Assembly (NCBI GenBank): GCA_031308135.1
Contig: JAHLJT010008756.1
Coordinates: 62,353,317 to 62,417,316, forward strand
Reading direction: 5' to 3'
Length of the DNA: 64,000 nt
Source: Acheta domesticus
Lineage: Eukaryota > Arthropoda > Insecta > Orthoptera > Gryllidae
Below the pieces are notes generated by a model, which saw only the letters and a list, made by a program, of their open reading frames with translations, did not search any database and was not told the origin of the DNA. Each line of letters opens with the position of its first letter. The first letter of the stretch is position 1. Position numbers and translations under genes: made by a program. This document shows, in pieces, positions 1 to 11,990 of this stretch.

Positions 1-2890
1 ACATTTTCTTTAGGATCACGATGACAGGCCATCGAGAACATAAATTAAAACGCCACTACACGGACAACAATATTATTGTTTATATTGGACGTACCTAAAC
101 TTGCATTTCTCTTTATACCAAATTAGTTTAAGAAATTGCATCCTGCGAAAGGAGACTTGTTTACAATAACAAAATTTCATCGGAAATAATTTCCTGAAAA
201 ACTAAATCATCAGTGAAACGGTAAAATGGACCAAAAGGAATTATTATTCGTACAAAATAAGACTACGTTAATATGTTTATCATATTGTTTTTTCTTCTCA
301 ACAAAATTATGCATTGAATTTTCTTTTCACAAAGATATTACAGGTATCCTATAACACAAAAGTTATTATTCAAATATTCTGTTCTGCAAAACGAAATTTA
401 TTAGGCAAATGATGCTAAAATATTATGCAGTTGCTCGGGCAAGATTGACGAAAAACGACAAAACAGATAACCACAGACACAACAAAGACAATCTTTCTGT
501 AAAGACAGGAATATTCTCAAAAAATCTAATTGTAACAGGTATATTAGTAAGGACACTGGAAACTAATTCTGTAACATTAAAAATACATTTAATGTCTGTC
601 TCCACATATTTATATGTATACTCTAATATCTGTACATTTATATATCTATTGAAAAGTTGCCATATTAATATTGTAAAGTTGAATTTAAAGTAGTCGTTAA
701 TGACCTCAGTTGACGATGCGACGTTTATTAAAAAAAAAGACAATCTGATACGATTGGCAAAACTTTCCTTCGGCATCCAATTCAGCCGAACTATTAGTTG
801 AGTGAATCACACTATAAACAAACATGATATGGTTGTTTATTCTTGAAACATGGCGGCGCCGTGTGCTACTCTTCTTAGGAGTTTGAAAGTCCAGTGGACA
901 ATTTCCTCGTTACACAATGAACTACATGCATGACCCACGTTAGTGATTGTAGAACATTTTATCAACTGTAAATACAGGATGGATTGTAAACAAGATGGCT
1001 AGTTCGAGGACGGAACACATATTGAATAACATATGGGTCACAGTTACGCGAGGAAAGGATAATGTATACCATTTGGAATGTCTAACGGAAATATACTCTC
1101 ATATGAGAGATTATATTATGGAGTAAAATTTTTCGATACTTCCTCAGCGTGTTGCCCACTGGTCATGGTTTCTCACTTCATGAGCGAGATTTAAGGATTG
1201 TTTAAGCCCACGGATATTGGAACTGATTTTAATACACCTACGGAAATGGGTTTCAGCGGCGGTGGAGTTAAGAAATGTTACCCCTCTCTATCGAGCTGAA
1301 TATATTTACGATAACATGAAGATGAGTTGAATGCATCTGTCGACTATCCATCTACGTTTTTACACCTAACAATATCAGCTAATTGATAAACAGAAGTACC
1401 TTCAGCTTACGCAAAATATGTACAATAACCCAACTTGGATTAAAATGTCATGGTTTACAAGAAAAATATTGCAGTTATGTAAGATATGCCAAAACGCAGA
1501 ATCATTTAACCTCATATTTTAACAGAATTATTTTCCTTAACCATTACTGATTTTGACCTTCCGATAAGTATAACCTCCTAAAATGCATGACAACAACTTC
1601 ACGATCATCGAGGAGATGCCAGTATACTATTCTCAACATTCTACTGTTGAGAATAAGTTCAGAAAGGACAGTGCTGGATTTGCTCTATAGTAATGGCTTT
1701 ATGAGAAAAAAAGAGCGCAAGCAACGGTCACTACGTTATCTGACCCTTTTTTTGTGAAATCGACCTTCGAAACAAACTCTGGTAACCTTTTGTTGGGTGG
1801 ATTCAAAAACCTATCTCTAATTTAAAAAAGGTCAAATTTGGCGCCTTTCAAAGATAATGTGCTTCAGAAGGGGAATAAAAATACATGACCATGTATATAT
1901 TATTGCGGAAAAAGGTCAAACAATAGTCTTGTAATTATTAGAATGAGCATTACAATTCATATAAGTAAATTTAAAAAATAGAGAATGTTTTGGAAGGACT
2001 GAAAAAGAAACAAACAATGCATTTGAATTTGACATGAAAGTAAAGGACGCTTACTTTAATAATGAAATCCAAATGGTGTCAGAATTACAGGAAGAAGCTC
2101 CAGTAGGAAATGTCTACATGGAAGAGATTCAACTCACATCTGTGTTTCAAGTTTATGTACCACTTACAGTGATGATATCACAGAATGACAGTCACGTTTA
2201 TTTTTACGGTAGAAAAAATGTAATGTGCTCAGACCATTCCGTGCTGGATTTTTTTATCTCACATTACTTAGGAACATAGTTTTTTATGCAAATTCAATTT
2301 TGTTGCAATTGTTCAAAAACATTTTCTTGCAATATTTTTTAAACATCATGAAGTTGGAGAATGGAGAAAAAATTAAGAACTGCTTTCAGTTCTATAGCTT
2401 TTACAAAGAGGTTTTGAAGGAAGACCAAACATGTCAAGGAAATATTGTTATTAAAATTGACATAACACTCAATTAAAAATAAATACAATTTTTCGGGACT
2501 ACTGTTCTCCTACATTTCCTCTTCATCACGCAACAGATTTCTCTGGGTACATTAAAAATCTGTGCCAACATAATATTGGTCTTAACTGAGATTTGATATA
2601 AAAGGATATTAAATTAAGAACCCATTCAAATAAAACTCTGAACCTTTAATTGATTCAGTACTTTTTAGTACCGAACAATTTTCGTGCCTCTGTTACTACT
2701 GCTACTACACGAGGACAATACCCGGGATCGCCTCGTCATCAGATTCGGTGACCTCTGTATCGATGCTACTTGGTGTGATGGCAAATATATGGTGCCTTAC
2801 ACGGAAAGTGAAAATTCTCTCTATGACATTATTTACAAAGATAAAATAGGTTTAAAAGGAAAGCGAAAAAAGAATATCCCAGTCCTATCT
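1..2890. other. No recognisable gene or repeat
   Basis: AT-rich sequence with frequent stops in all frames. The short open frames here (the longest is about 117 codons on the minus strand at 423-776) have low-complexity composition, no motif and no splice context that I recognise. I see no tRNA-like boxes, no target-site duplications and no tandem arrays. It is probably intergenic or intronic DNA containing old, unrecognisable repeats. Confidence 0.5.
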
Positions 2891-2904
2891 ATCTATCATT
2901 ATTA

Positions 2905-5478
2905 TTGATAGATGGTCTGAGATGCTCGTGCGACAACTTGCCTTTAGCAATTGTCACTGCCTATAGGCCGCCTGGCTACATGCCCTCAGTCTTTTTTTCA
3001 ACGTTAGAGTCTATAATATCCAATATTGTGGTAATGACATCTTCCATAGTTTGCTTAGGCGATTTTAATGTTGATATAGGTATTACATCGACGCAATTAT
3101 CTTCTGTTAATGGTCTTGTCGCTGATTTTCAAAAATTCTTTAATTTTTCACAAATTATATCAGAACCCACTCGTGTGACTGCTACGTCATCGTCTATTAT
3201 TGACTTGTTATTTGTATCTGATTCCCTGGAAGTGACTGATGTTGATGTATCGGACTCAGCGGGCATTAGTGACCATCAACTAATTTCCTGTAAAATTAAA
3301 TGTCTTCCTAAGCAAAAGTTGCGGCACACTGTAATGTTCAGAGATCTACGATCTATACCGATTGATAATTTTAATGATGTGGCTACCAATGTTAGCTGGG
3401 ATGATATTTTTGACGGTCAATCTATAGATGAGAAGGTATCTATCCTAGCTTCTCTTATTGTACAGCTTATTGATATTTTTGCCCCTGTTAAAACTGTTTC
3501 TTTTAGACGTTCTATGGCGCCGTGGGTAACAAAAAATGTTCGATGTATGATACGCAAACGCAATCTGATGAAAAAGAAGATGAAAAAATCTCACTCATCT
3601 TGTGAAAGAGAATATTATAAGGCTAAATATCAAATGCTTCGACATGAAACATTGCGTTTATTACGTTCTGAAGAGAAAGCATACTTTGACTCATTATCAT
3701 CCTTGAAATCGGATATTCTATGGAAGAAACTTAAGCTAGCTAATGTTCATCGATGTGACAATTTGGTTCCTGCAACTCCTTTGCTTTCGGATCCTGATTC
3801 CATAAATAACCACTTTGTTGATTCCATCCCTGATCCTCGTTGTTCAACTCACGTCTTGTCTTCTCCAAGCGACCACGTTGTGAATTCACTTCCCTCTTTT
3901 ACATTCAAGCCAATCTCTGAAGAAGATCTATTTAATGTTGTACGCTCACTTAAACTGACAAGTGCTGCTTCGGATGGCATTTCTGGAAACATGGTTTTAC
4001 TGTGCCTGCCATTTTGCTTCGTTCATCTTACCCATATAGTCAACTATTCATTAGAAAAGTCTGAGTTTCTGTCTGCGTGGAAACACGGTCTCGTGATTCC
4101 AATACCTAAAGTTAATAACCCATCTAGTTACTCTGATTTTCGGCCAATAACATTAGTTCCTTTTCTGTCAAAGATTCTTGAGAAGTGTGTTGAGATACAA
4201 ATTCAGAGATTTCTGAAAACACATTCTCTTTTACCTCACTATCAGTCTGGATTCAGACGCGGTTACAGCACTACATCCTCACTAACTCTACTGTCTGATA
4301 TATGCTTGACAGCGTTCGATCGAGATTTGGTATCTGTTGTTTGTCTATTGGACTTCTCCAGGGCATTTGATACGTTAAGTCATGACCGTCTATTATCTAA
4401 ACTGCGCTTCCTTAATTTCTCAGAACCTGCAATTAAATGGTTCAGTTCTTACCTATCAGCTCGCTCTCAGTCAACGGTCGTACGCACCCTGGATGCTACA
4501 AAAACGTCATCTCTACGCTTCTTATTTCGAGGGGTACCTCAATGCTCCATTCTAGGTCCCCTTCTGTTTAACATCTATGTTGCAGATTTAATGCATCTAT
4601 CCTTCAACTCCGTGATTCAGATGTATGCAGACGATACTCAATTAATTTATTCCTTTCACCCATCTAATCTTTCATTGGCTGTTGATTGCTTAAATGTGGA
4701 TCTTGGTAATATTCATAAATGGTCTATGGAGAATGGATTAATTTTAAATCCTAATAAATCTGTGTATCTCTTTTTAGACCCTACAAATCGCCTAAGAAAT
4801 GCAAATACGGATAATTTTCAGCTGTTAATTGATGGTCATTCAATTGGTCATGTTGATCTTGCTAAAAATCTTGGTTTATGGATGGACAGTGGATGGAATT
4901 TTGATCATCATGTGTTAATCAAATGTAGAGCAGCATATTTGAGATTAAGATCCCTATATCAATATCGCAACCAATTAACACAGCCAACCAAGCTAATGTT
5001 GTGCAATACTCTCATACTGTCGTTATTTAATTACAGTGATATTGTTTATAGCCCTGCACTATTTCAAAGAAATTTTGCTAGAGTTCAGTCTATTCAGAAT
5101 GCGTGTTTGAGGTTCTGTTTCAATGTTCGGAAATACGAGCATATATCACCATTCATGGATAAATCAGACTGGTTGACCATGAGACAGAGATGGATATTTC
5201 ACCTATGTTTACTGGTACACTCTGTGCTCTCCTCTAATTCTCCCAGTTATCTTCGGGATCGGCTTAAACTTTTTTCACAATCAAATGAGTCTGCTTCACG
5301 TACTACCCGATTTGCCAATTTCCTACTTGTTATTCCCGTTCATCGTACTACCAAATTCGAGGCATCCTTTAGCTATCTTGGTCCACACTTCTACAATTTA
5401 ATCCCTCATGAGCTTAAAACCCTTCCCTACAAATCATTCTGTGAAAAACTTTGTAAATTTATTAAACTTAATTTTTAA
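2905..5478 (+). CDS. LINE ORF2 polyprotein: partial AP endonuclease plus reverse transcriptase
   Basis: Encodes the enzyme that nicks target DNA and copies LINE RNA in place. About 857 codons are open without a frameshift. The frame has no credible initiator: the first usable codon at 2905 is TTG, and the frame is open back to 2845, so this is a 5'-truncated reading frame. Endonuclease remnants are GDFN (residues 52-55) and SDH (122-124), while the N-terminal Asn and Glu motifs are absent. The reverse transcriptase has LLDFSRAFD (481-489), a GVPQ-SILGPLLF motif (543-555) and the YADD active site (574-577, Asp576 and Asp577). A Cys stands at residue 547, where the family normally has Gly (PQGS). 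The C-terminal region (about 690-850) resembles the post-RT region of CR1/Jockey-type LINEs. The element is probably dead because of its 5' truncation, but it is young judging by the intact frame. Confidence 0.85.
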   Translation: MIDGLRCSCDNLPLAIVTAYRPPGYMPSVFFSTLESIISNIVVMTSSIVCLGDFNVDIGITSTQLSSVNGLVADFQKFFNFSQIISEPTRVTATSSSIIDLLFVSDSLEVTDVDVSDSAGISDHQLISCKIKCLPKQKLRHTVMFRDLRSIPIDNFNDVATNVSWDDIFDGQSIDEKVSILASLIVQLIDIFAPVKTVSFRRSMAPWVTKNVRCMIRKRNLMKKKMKKSHSSCEREYYKAKYQMLRHETLRLLRSEEKAYFDSLSSLKSDILWKKLKLANVHRCDNLVPATPLLSDPDSINNHFVDSIPDPRCSTHVLSSPSDHVVNSLPSFTFKPISEEDLFNVVRSLKLTSAASDGISGNMVLLCLPFCFVHLTHIVNYSLEKSEFLSAWKHGLVIPIPKVNNPSSYSDFRPITLVPFLSKILEKCVEIQIQRFLKTHSLLPHYQSGFRRGYSTTSSLTLLSDICLTAFDRDLVSVVCLLDFSRAFDTLSHDRLLSKLRFLNFSEPAIKWFSSYLSARSQSTVVRTLDATKTSSLRFLFRGVPQCSILGPLLFNIYVADLMHLSFNSVIQMYADDTQLIYSFHPSNLSLAVDCLNVDLGNIHKWSMENGLILNPNKSVYLFLDPTNRLRNANTDNFQLLIDGHSIGHVDLAKNLGLWMDSGWNFDHHVLIKCRAAYLRLRSLYQYRNQLTQPTKLMLCNTLILSLFNYSDIVYSPALFQRNFARVQSIQNACLRFCFNVRKYEHISPFMDKSDWLTMRQRWIFHLCLLVHSVLSSNSPSYLRDRLKLFSQSNESASRTTRFANFLLVIPVHRTTKFEASFSYLGPHFYNLIPHELKTLPYKSFCEKLCKFIKLNF

Positions 5479-5787
5479 TCTTTCTTCAGTGTTTCTTGAT
5501 GTATTATGTTAAATTTTCTGTAACCTTCTTGATGTATATGTTTAGCATTACTTCAGTGTTTCCTGTTATGTTATATTGCCTCATATTATCTGCTATACAC
5601 TTACAATTATATTTTACTTATGTAACTTTTTCAATTTCTAATCCTCATGTACTTACATTTATGCTTTTTTTCAACTTATTCTTATTCTCTTTTGATTTTA
5701 TGATTATGATCTGTATTTTTCTTGTGGTTAGTCTGAAAAGCAGTAATTTAATTACTGAGACTCACCGTTGTACTTTTTTGTGCAATA

Positions 5788-5789
<2 letters not shown>

Positions 5790-5820
<31 letters not shown>
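5790..5820 (+). repeat. (TAT)n LINE 3' tail
   Basis: Ten trinucleotide units directly after the AATAAA-like signal. They end abruptly at 5821, where unrelated sequence begins. This fits a LINE tail made of 3-bp repeats. Confidence 0.8.
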
Positions 5821-5911
5821 CTGGAGCAAACCCCACCCAAATCCGGACACAATCGTCGAACGTCCGTCGGCACTAAGCACGTACAGTTACGGTCCAGACA
5901 CAGCCCTAGAT

Positions 5912-6141
5912 GGTTGGTTGATTAGTGATTCAGGGCGCGTTTACTGCTAAGTTCACCGTAAGTTGAGTGCTTGTTAAGGAATCAGAGCAGCTGGCAGCTA
6001 GAATTCTCCTCTAGACGGAACTCGACCTAGCTAACTAGCCAGTGTCGAAAATCCTACCACACAGCCGGGACTGGAACCTGCGGTCTCCCGGTCAGAGGCA
6101 CTGCAGTGGCATCAGTCGGTGCTCTTAGCCACATCTCCCTT
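5912..6141 (-). mobile_element. SINE-A copy, internally deleted
   Basis: Minus-strand copy of the window's main tRNA-derived SINE. The family's 3' end (GATTAGTGATT...GGGCGCG at 5920-5945) is joined directly to the 5' part: GAATCAGAGCAGC, then GCTAGAATTCTCCTC, then the tRNA-like head near 6060-6140. About 350 bp of the body is missing. It lies about 90 bp downstream of the LINE tail. Compare the full copies at 28250-28862 and 42474-42990. Confidence 0.75.
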
Positions 6142-7050
6142 CCTCTAGATGGCATTGTCCGGTTTGTGGCCTAACAAAAAGCACTTCGTGGTGGAAGATG
6201 ATAATGTTAGGAACAGGAATAGCTTTCGGTATTTAGAAAACCTACAGCAAAACCCGAAGCGGACGGGGTACCATTTCGGGCAACAAAGTACAAAAATTCT
6301 TTTACTTTCCAAGATTTTCCCAACTTCAGTTGTTCAGTATATTTTTTCAATTATCAAACCAACTAATTTTGTCAGTACTACCCTACTTAGTGATTTAAAA
6401 AACAGGATTTGCGAAAAATCATATACCTCATTATGTTAAAATGGACATTCCCTTCAATACCATTCGATATGAAAGTAATTTGATATAGAGATCTTTTCAT
6501 TTTCATTTCATTTTTTTCATTTCAAAGAATGGTCGATAATGCACAATATTTAACAAATAATGTTCGGAAATATCTACATAAAATGTACGTGTAAATCAGT
6601 TTATACATGTCCGAATATAGTTGCTATTAATTAAACAAGAAAACTGAATAATTTTGTATTCTTTACGTGTATGGGTTTAGGTAAGTAATGTAATTACAAG
6701 CATTTTAGAGCTCCTGTTATCATCCAATACGCGATATTTATCCAGGCGATGTGAATTTTAATATGAACAAATTAAAAAGTTCAGAAGTGATGTCGAAAAT
6801 TAGCGCCTTCCCTAAAATGAATAACCTCTCGTTAAAGTCATATAATCTTTCATTATAATGCGAAGGATTAACAGTACAAACACACAAATCAGTTGATAAC
6901 ACCAAGAATAAGAAAAAAACATTCATGTAATGGTATAGAAGTCAAAATTATTGGACATAAAAATATAATTCCAACTTTTAATTCGCATTTCACAGAAAGC
7001 TGTTTGACATATAAACATTTCGATACATCAACGTGTAACAGACTGAACTA
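6142..7050. other. No recognisable feature
   Basis: AT-rich sequence. A short imperfect TTTTCATTTCA repetition at 6496-6525 is the only local structure that I see. Confidence 0.45.
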
Positions 7051-7079
7051 TATTGGTGTTGCTTAGAAACAACCTTGCA

Positions 7080-7260
7080 GTCGAGTGCCTAGATGCGGCG
7101 CTCGGCAATGGCCGGCCCTTGATGAATCTATTTATCCGTCGCATTAAACGCCAACAAAGCCCTGCAGACGCCTGTCAGCGACGAGAAAGACGTTTCAAAG
7201 GCTCAATTGGCGCAGGAGTGCCTTTAAACAGGAAGTAGTTCGGCGAAGTCTATCGTCTAT
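7080..7260. promoter_or_regulatory. GC-richer non-coding island, possible regulatory element
   Basis: About 180 bp with clearly higher GC and CpG content than the surrounding AT-rich DNA. It resembles no repeat family in this window and contains a TTTAT...CGCATTAAACG stretch of the kind seen in conserved enhancers. One open frame of about 61 codons covers it, but the protein looks random. Function is inferred from composition alone. Confidence 0.25.
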
Positions 7261-8854
7261 TACTTGACGCCTACGCCACTTCCCCGCTATGCAACCATAT
7301 GGCTGACGATGATCTCAAGTAGCCTGACAAGCAGCTGTTAAACCATCCTTGTCCCTGGCACAGTGGAGGAGGAGATGCACGATTGTAATACCTGGCAATG
7401 TTACCCGTTTCATTTTTACCCCTCCGGGTAAACGCATACGTTTGGGTCTACACCTCGGAGGTAAAACTTACCGGAATGGTATTCGAGATCGGATTCTTTG
7501 TGATAAGTGCTCGTAGTCGTCCGTACCCTGACCGTGTGTGTGAATCTGCTCTGTGTACAGAGTTGTCAAACCAATGAAGGTGAATTTAGTGCTTTCTGAA
7601 AATTGTTCCTTCACGTATGAGATGCAGAGGCGGAAGAGCAGACAATATGGAACAGAATTGCATGGACCTGGACGGGTGAAACTGTCACATATCCCGAACG
7701 GGTGTGAGCCAGTTTAATGAAGTTGATGAAATAGAGGAGTAGCTACTAGCTACATTCGTTGTTTAAGAAATATTCGAAACTAAGTATAACTCGAATACTT
7801 TGATATCTATATTTTTTTATCTCCCTTCAGCTGCCCTCAGAAATTCGGTATGTACAATTCTAAAACTTGTCTTTCCCCCTTCGGATTCGTCGTATCGTAG
7901 TGCAACTAGATTCATAATACGCATCTCTTTCTCTTACACAATACTCATACCATTTATGAAGGAAAACCATTAATCTAAATTTTGAGCCACAAGAGTGGAG
8001 AAAAATACAGTATCTTCTCGAAAAACATTCTTGGGTTGAGATCAAAACGTAACTTTAGTTAATTTTTATGCTATTTTTAATACACGGTAGGCGGATTCTG
8101 ATTGCCAAAGCCAACTACTTCATTTTAAACCACATCACACGGAATATGTCTCTCAAACAAATGTGATATTATCGTTTTTGTGTGTCGTATTGCAGTTAGA
8201 GATCAGTTAATGAAATAAAGGAAATAGTATTTTTTGCAGACATCGATACACATGAATAACGTGCTCTCAGTTCATCCATCCCATTTCTTGGTCACCTCTA
8301 TAAATCCAGTTCTTCCTAAAGGAGAAAAATGAGAACTTAAAGTGCTAGCAGCTTCCAATTAAAACCACTTTACAGAATTTTGGATTGCAAAAAGGAAGTA
8401 AAGCAAAGTTCTGGAATAAACAAACAGAAATTGAATGGAATTTAATCAAAATGTAAGTTTTAGCTTTGATATTTCGTGTTTTTTTTAAATCCTGAGTGAT
8501 TAACAAAGTGCAAAGCATAAGTAAAACAGCTGGCAAATAATTGAACTCCCGATGGATACTAACAATATTAGGACTCAAGTGCTCCACCCTCTACATTTAT
8601 AAAATTCCCCTTTTTCCATGTGCTGCTGAATATCGAAACCTGTATTGAAGTATAACGTTGACAGTCAAAAAACTAAAAATTGCCATATTTTTAAAATTTT
8701 CAAAAGTTTCTAAAATTATTCTATTAATTACAAATGCATTCGTTCCGTATTCCCTGAAACTAGATGGGAAACACTGGCAAGGGAAAATAGAGAAATCTGA
8801 CCTGCCATTACGTCAAAGACTTTTCGTTTCTAACTGCTGTCCAATTCCTTTTTT
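7261..8854. other. No recognisable feature
   Basis: Mixed-composition DNA with no coding signature. A small inverted pair built on CCTCCGGGTAAA and its near complement occurs around 7421-7472. I see nothing else with structure. Confidence 0.4.
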
Positions 8855-9125
8855 TACTTTCTCGCCTTACAAAGTTCTTTGTAAGAAGAGAAAGTTATGT
8901 AATCAAGCGCCGGAAAACAGCGAATTTTCGGCAGAAAAAACTGTTTTTCCTGAGCCATGGTAACGAAAAAGTGGATAAATCTTGTTGCTAAATTTAGAGA
9001 ATAAAATCCTCTAACACATGTAGCCAGAATCCATGTTCTGCTGGTTCTTAATGCCGAAAAAGTCGATTGACGGCAAAACGTCCGTCTGTGGTAAACGCTA
9101 GTTAAAAATAACTTACAGAACAACT
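8855..9125 (+). mobile_element. Family B repeat, 5' fragment
   Basis: A diverged copy of the 5' end of an unclassified element that occurs seven times in this window. Shared marks in order are ACTTTC at the start, GAGAAAGTTATGTAA, AATTTTCGGC, GTGGATAAA, CCTCTAACAC, a GTCGATTGACGGC block and then CGTCCGTCTGTGGT. It ends soon after the CGTCCGTCTG motif, so only about 270 bp of the roughly 1.6-kb element remains. Confidence 0.8.
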
Positions 9126-10795
9126 CGTGTACAACAGAAATGAGATTAATTCCTAGAATTTGTTCAATTAGCTCTTAACCTTCAAAGCTGAAACACGATT
9201 CATCAAAATTCTCTGACATCCAATGCCATAGAGAATCCTTTCAACAACTGACCTCAGATAGACAACATATAATGATTGTGTTAATAAAATTAACGATCCA
9301 TAAAATCCAGCACTGGACTAATCTGTTTAACCTTCAATTAAATAATATCTTGCTCTGATACACAATCTTGTACTACTTCTCTTCGGACGCAACTTGTTAT
9401 CGGTGTAAGAAGTGTTACATAGGAAATTCGAAAAGCGCTAGCAAGAATCCTACTTTCACTCGAAAATTCTAAAAAAGGACGAGTTTATTTTCAACAATGA
9501 CAAATATAAATATTTCCTCTGAAATAATGGCAACAAAAAAATATTATTCGGTCCCTTTGTAAGTATCACATCTCTTTGACTAGGTATAAAAAATTTTGAT
9601 CCGTAAGTTCAAGATTCAGAGAAAACATGATTCCCAAAATTGTGGTAACTAATCTTAAATTGAGAATATTCATTTAATCGTCTACTATGTAAGTATAATC
9701 AGGTAATAATTACGTACTCTGTAGTTCACCTGCTAGAGTACGACTGTTCATTTTGAATCATATTCGTATTTCCCAAATAATGAAGTACCTGTTTCAGATT
9801 TGAAGAAAAAGATTTCAGGAACTTCAGGTGTATTTTATTCCTTATTTCTATTATTTATTAGGCTAAAAATTTAATACACACTTTTCATTATTCTTCCCCA
9901 CCTTCTAACCCCTCCTCTCTCTCTCTCTCTCTCTTTCTGGTCGTCCAAATCTTAATAATTATTGAATGGTGTGACATAGTTTATGAACAATTTAAAACGA
10001 GTTAAGATTGTATTGTTCTGGACTTCTCTTGTTACATTTTTATTGACCGTTACTGTCAATTATTACAATCCTATCAGAAATCGTAAATCTTATTTTTACG
10101 GTGACAGGACAGTAAACGTACGTTACATACTTCTACAATTGGTTTCGAGAAAAGAGATTCAGCGAGTGCTTTGCAGAGAAAAAGGGAAAGTAGTACTTTT
10201 TCTCCGACTTTTGAATATGAACGGGGAGAATGGCAGGTAAGTATTGTAAAAATATTTTATCCTAATTTCTTCGGGACAAAGTACATGAAGTCAAATTGGA
10301 TTTGTTTTACCACAGGGCATTCGAATCTTCGTCATAAACATTTACAACTCTCTGGCCACATTTAATCCGCAACCTATGAAACTGGTACGGTAGGCAATAC
10401 AACGAGCACAGTAAAAAAGAAAGTAATAAAATACATGCTTGAAGCAAAACGTCTCGAATATCTCAAAGATTTGAATAATCTTTCGGCCATTATATATACG
10501 CGTCAAATACCAAAACATCGGTGTGAAAGCCTTCTGGAACGTCGTGAATTTATCAATTTTGCTGCCTGCTAATTGGCTGTTCATCAATTTCAAAGGCCCC
10601 AACTTAAAATAGCAACGCACTAATTGTTTTGACAAACAACTGAATAACGGCCTCACTCGTGACTGATTTACAACGACGGCGAATCCAAATTATTTTCCGT
10701 TGTTTACTTCACAGTCCCAGTGTAACCTCAAGAAGCAGCGAGAGCGAAATTTGCGTCATTTTACGAACTAATTATATCTTTCTCGCATGCACCCT
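9126..10795. other. No recognisable gene; short CT run
   Basis: AT-rich DNA with only a CT dinucleotide run at 9914-9934. Short frames on both strands (for example 9983-10240 and 10342-10656) show no domain, and nothing supports them as exons. Confidence 0.4.
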
Positions 10796-11050
10796 CTTAT
10801 CAATTCGCGAGGCAGCGTCGCGTCCGTCGCACGGATAGTTCAGGGTGACGGGCGTGGGCGACGCGGCGCCGGAGGCCATTAACTTGCAGATTGAGCGCAT
10901 GGCGGACCGCGTGAGCCCGAGCTGAACCCGGTCGAGATTATTTTCGGAGCCGGCGATATCCGGCGATCAGACGCACTAGACTCGGGGGAGAGACGCCACG
11001 CGGCACGCGCTTCCCGCAAGGCCATCGCGTCTGGACCGCGCGCTGACCTC
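10796..11050. promoter_or_regulatory. CpG island-like segment
   Basis: About 250 bp rich in CpG (GTCGCGTCCGTCGCACGG, GACGCGGCGCCGG and similar) inside AT-rich DNA, with a sharp border on each side. It does not match the repeat families in the window and carries no long frame. Such islands often mark promoters or first exons in insect genomes with large introns, but I see no TATA box, initiator or splice donor that would fix a transcript. The polypurine tract begins about 100 bp downstream. Confidence 0.35.
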
Positions 11051-11164
11051 ACCAAGGTTCCCTAATCCAGACGTTGGTGGTGTCTGCGTTGCCTAGAAAC
11101 GACGCGTGTGGGGATTTATTTTTAAAAAGAGAGAGAGAACGACTAAAAATGCTAGAAAGGCAGC

Positions 11165-11592
11165 GAAAATGACAAAATGAGAGGGAGAGAGGGGAAGGGC
11201 GGGAAAGGAGAACGACATGGGGAAAGGACGAGAGGGGAGATAAGGAGAAGGTGGAGGAGAGAGAAAGGGAGGAGAGAGAGGGAGGGAGAGAGAGAGGGAG
11301 GGAGAGAGAGGGAGGAAGAGAGAGGGAGGGAGAGAGAGGGAGAGGGAGGGAGAGGAAGAGAGAGAGGGTGGGAGAGAGGGAGGGAGAGAGAAGGAGGGAG
11401 AGAGGGGGGAGAGGGAGGGGGAGAGAGGGAGGGAGAGAGAGGGAGAGAGATGGAGGGAGGGAGGGAGAGAGAGGGAGGGAGGGAAAGAGGGAGTAAGTAG
11501 GGAGAGAGGGTGGAGAGAAATGGAGTGAAGAAGGACAGGGGAAGAGGGAAGGGGGTGAGTAAGAGGGTGGCAGGGTGAGTAAGAGGGTGACA
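11165..11592 (+). repeat. Long polypurine (GGGAGA-type) low-complexity tract
   Basis: More than 400 bp in which the plus strand is almost entirely G and A, built from irregular GGGAGAGA units. All the long frames that cross it on either strand (rich in Arg/Glu/Gly or in Ser/Pro/Leu) are artefacts of the low complexity. Such purine:pyrimidine mirror sequence can form triplex (H-DNA); that is known for the sequence class and untested here. Confidence 0.9.
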
Positions 11593-11696
11593 GGAAATCG
11601 GAGAAAGGAAGGTTGGAGGCAATCACCCGTGGAGCCTTCAGACACGGCACGGCCTTTTGACAGCCGCGAAATCTCCAACCAGCCTTTCGTGGTTGA

Positions 11697-11990
11697 CTGA
11701 TTAGTGATTCCGGGCTCGTCAACAGCTAAGGTCATTAGCCCCGTAAGCGTAGTGCATGGTTTACACCTCGGGAGATGAAAGGAGGAGGATCACCTGGCGG
11801 AGATCTTCCACCGCTGAATGATGAGATCTGGCGCCGTCCTACCTACCGGATAGCGGGGTTTTCCCAACCAGATATCTCCCATCAGTGGGGCAAAGCGGGG
11901 CGTCCAGCCGGGACAAGCTCTAAGCTCCCGGCCGGTCTCCCGGCATATGTAGTAGTGTAGTGAATTTAGAGTAAGTGTGTGTACGTAGAA
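11697..11990 (-). mobile_element. SINE-A copy, 3' half
   Basis: Minus-strand partial copy. From the 3' end inward it shows GATTAGTGATTCCGGGC, CCCGTAAGCGTAGTGCATG, the CACCTCGGGAG block, the GATGAGATCTGGCGCCG block, ATATCTCCCATCAG, and GGGACAAGCTCTAAGCTCCC up to the GTGTAGTG region at about 11955. The tRNA-like head is missing, so this is a 5'-truncated copy. Confidence 0.8.

Larger units (their letters stand above)
2895..5820 (+). mobile_element. 5'-truncated non-LTR retrotransposon (Jockey/CR1 superfamily) with TAT tail
   Basis: A LINE insertion in the plus direction. It holds one long open frame (about 2899-5478) with the C-terminal part of an APE-type endonuclease and a complete reverse transcriptase, then a 3' UTR of about 310 bp. 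An AATAAA-like signal occurs near 5784, and the element ends in ten TAT units at 5790-5820. The N-terminal endonuclease and any ORF1 are missing, which is the usual outcome of incomplete target-primed reverse transcription. A TATC-rich run (2885-2898) lies at the 5' junction. I could not identify a target-site duplication. The trinucleotide tail and the protein suggest the Jockey/CR1/I group; I cannot resolve the clade. Confidence 0.85.

Noticed and set aside
2684..2908. Separate small gene just upstream of the LINE
   Set aside because: 74 codons with no motif, ending in the simple-sequence junction of the LINE; no evidence of an exon.
11049..11735. Ser/Pro/Leu-rich 228-residue frame and its Arg/Glu/Gly mirror frames
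   Set aside because: They are produced by the polypurine:polypyrimidine tract; codon content simply follows the repeat.
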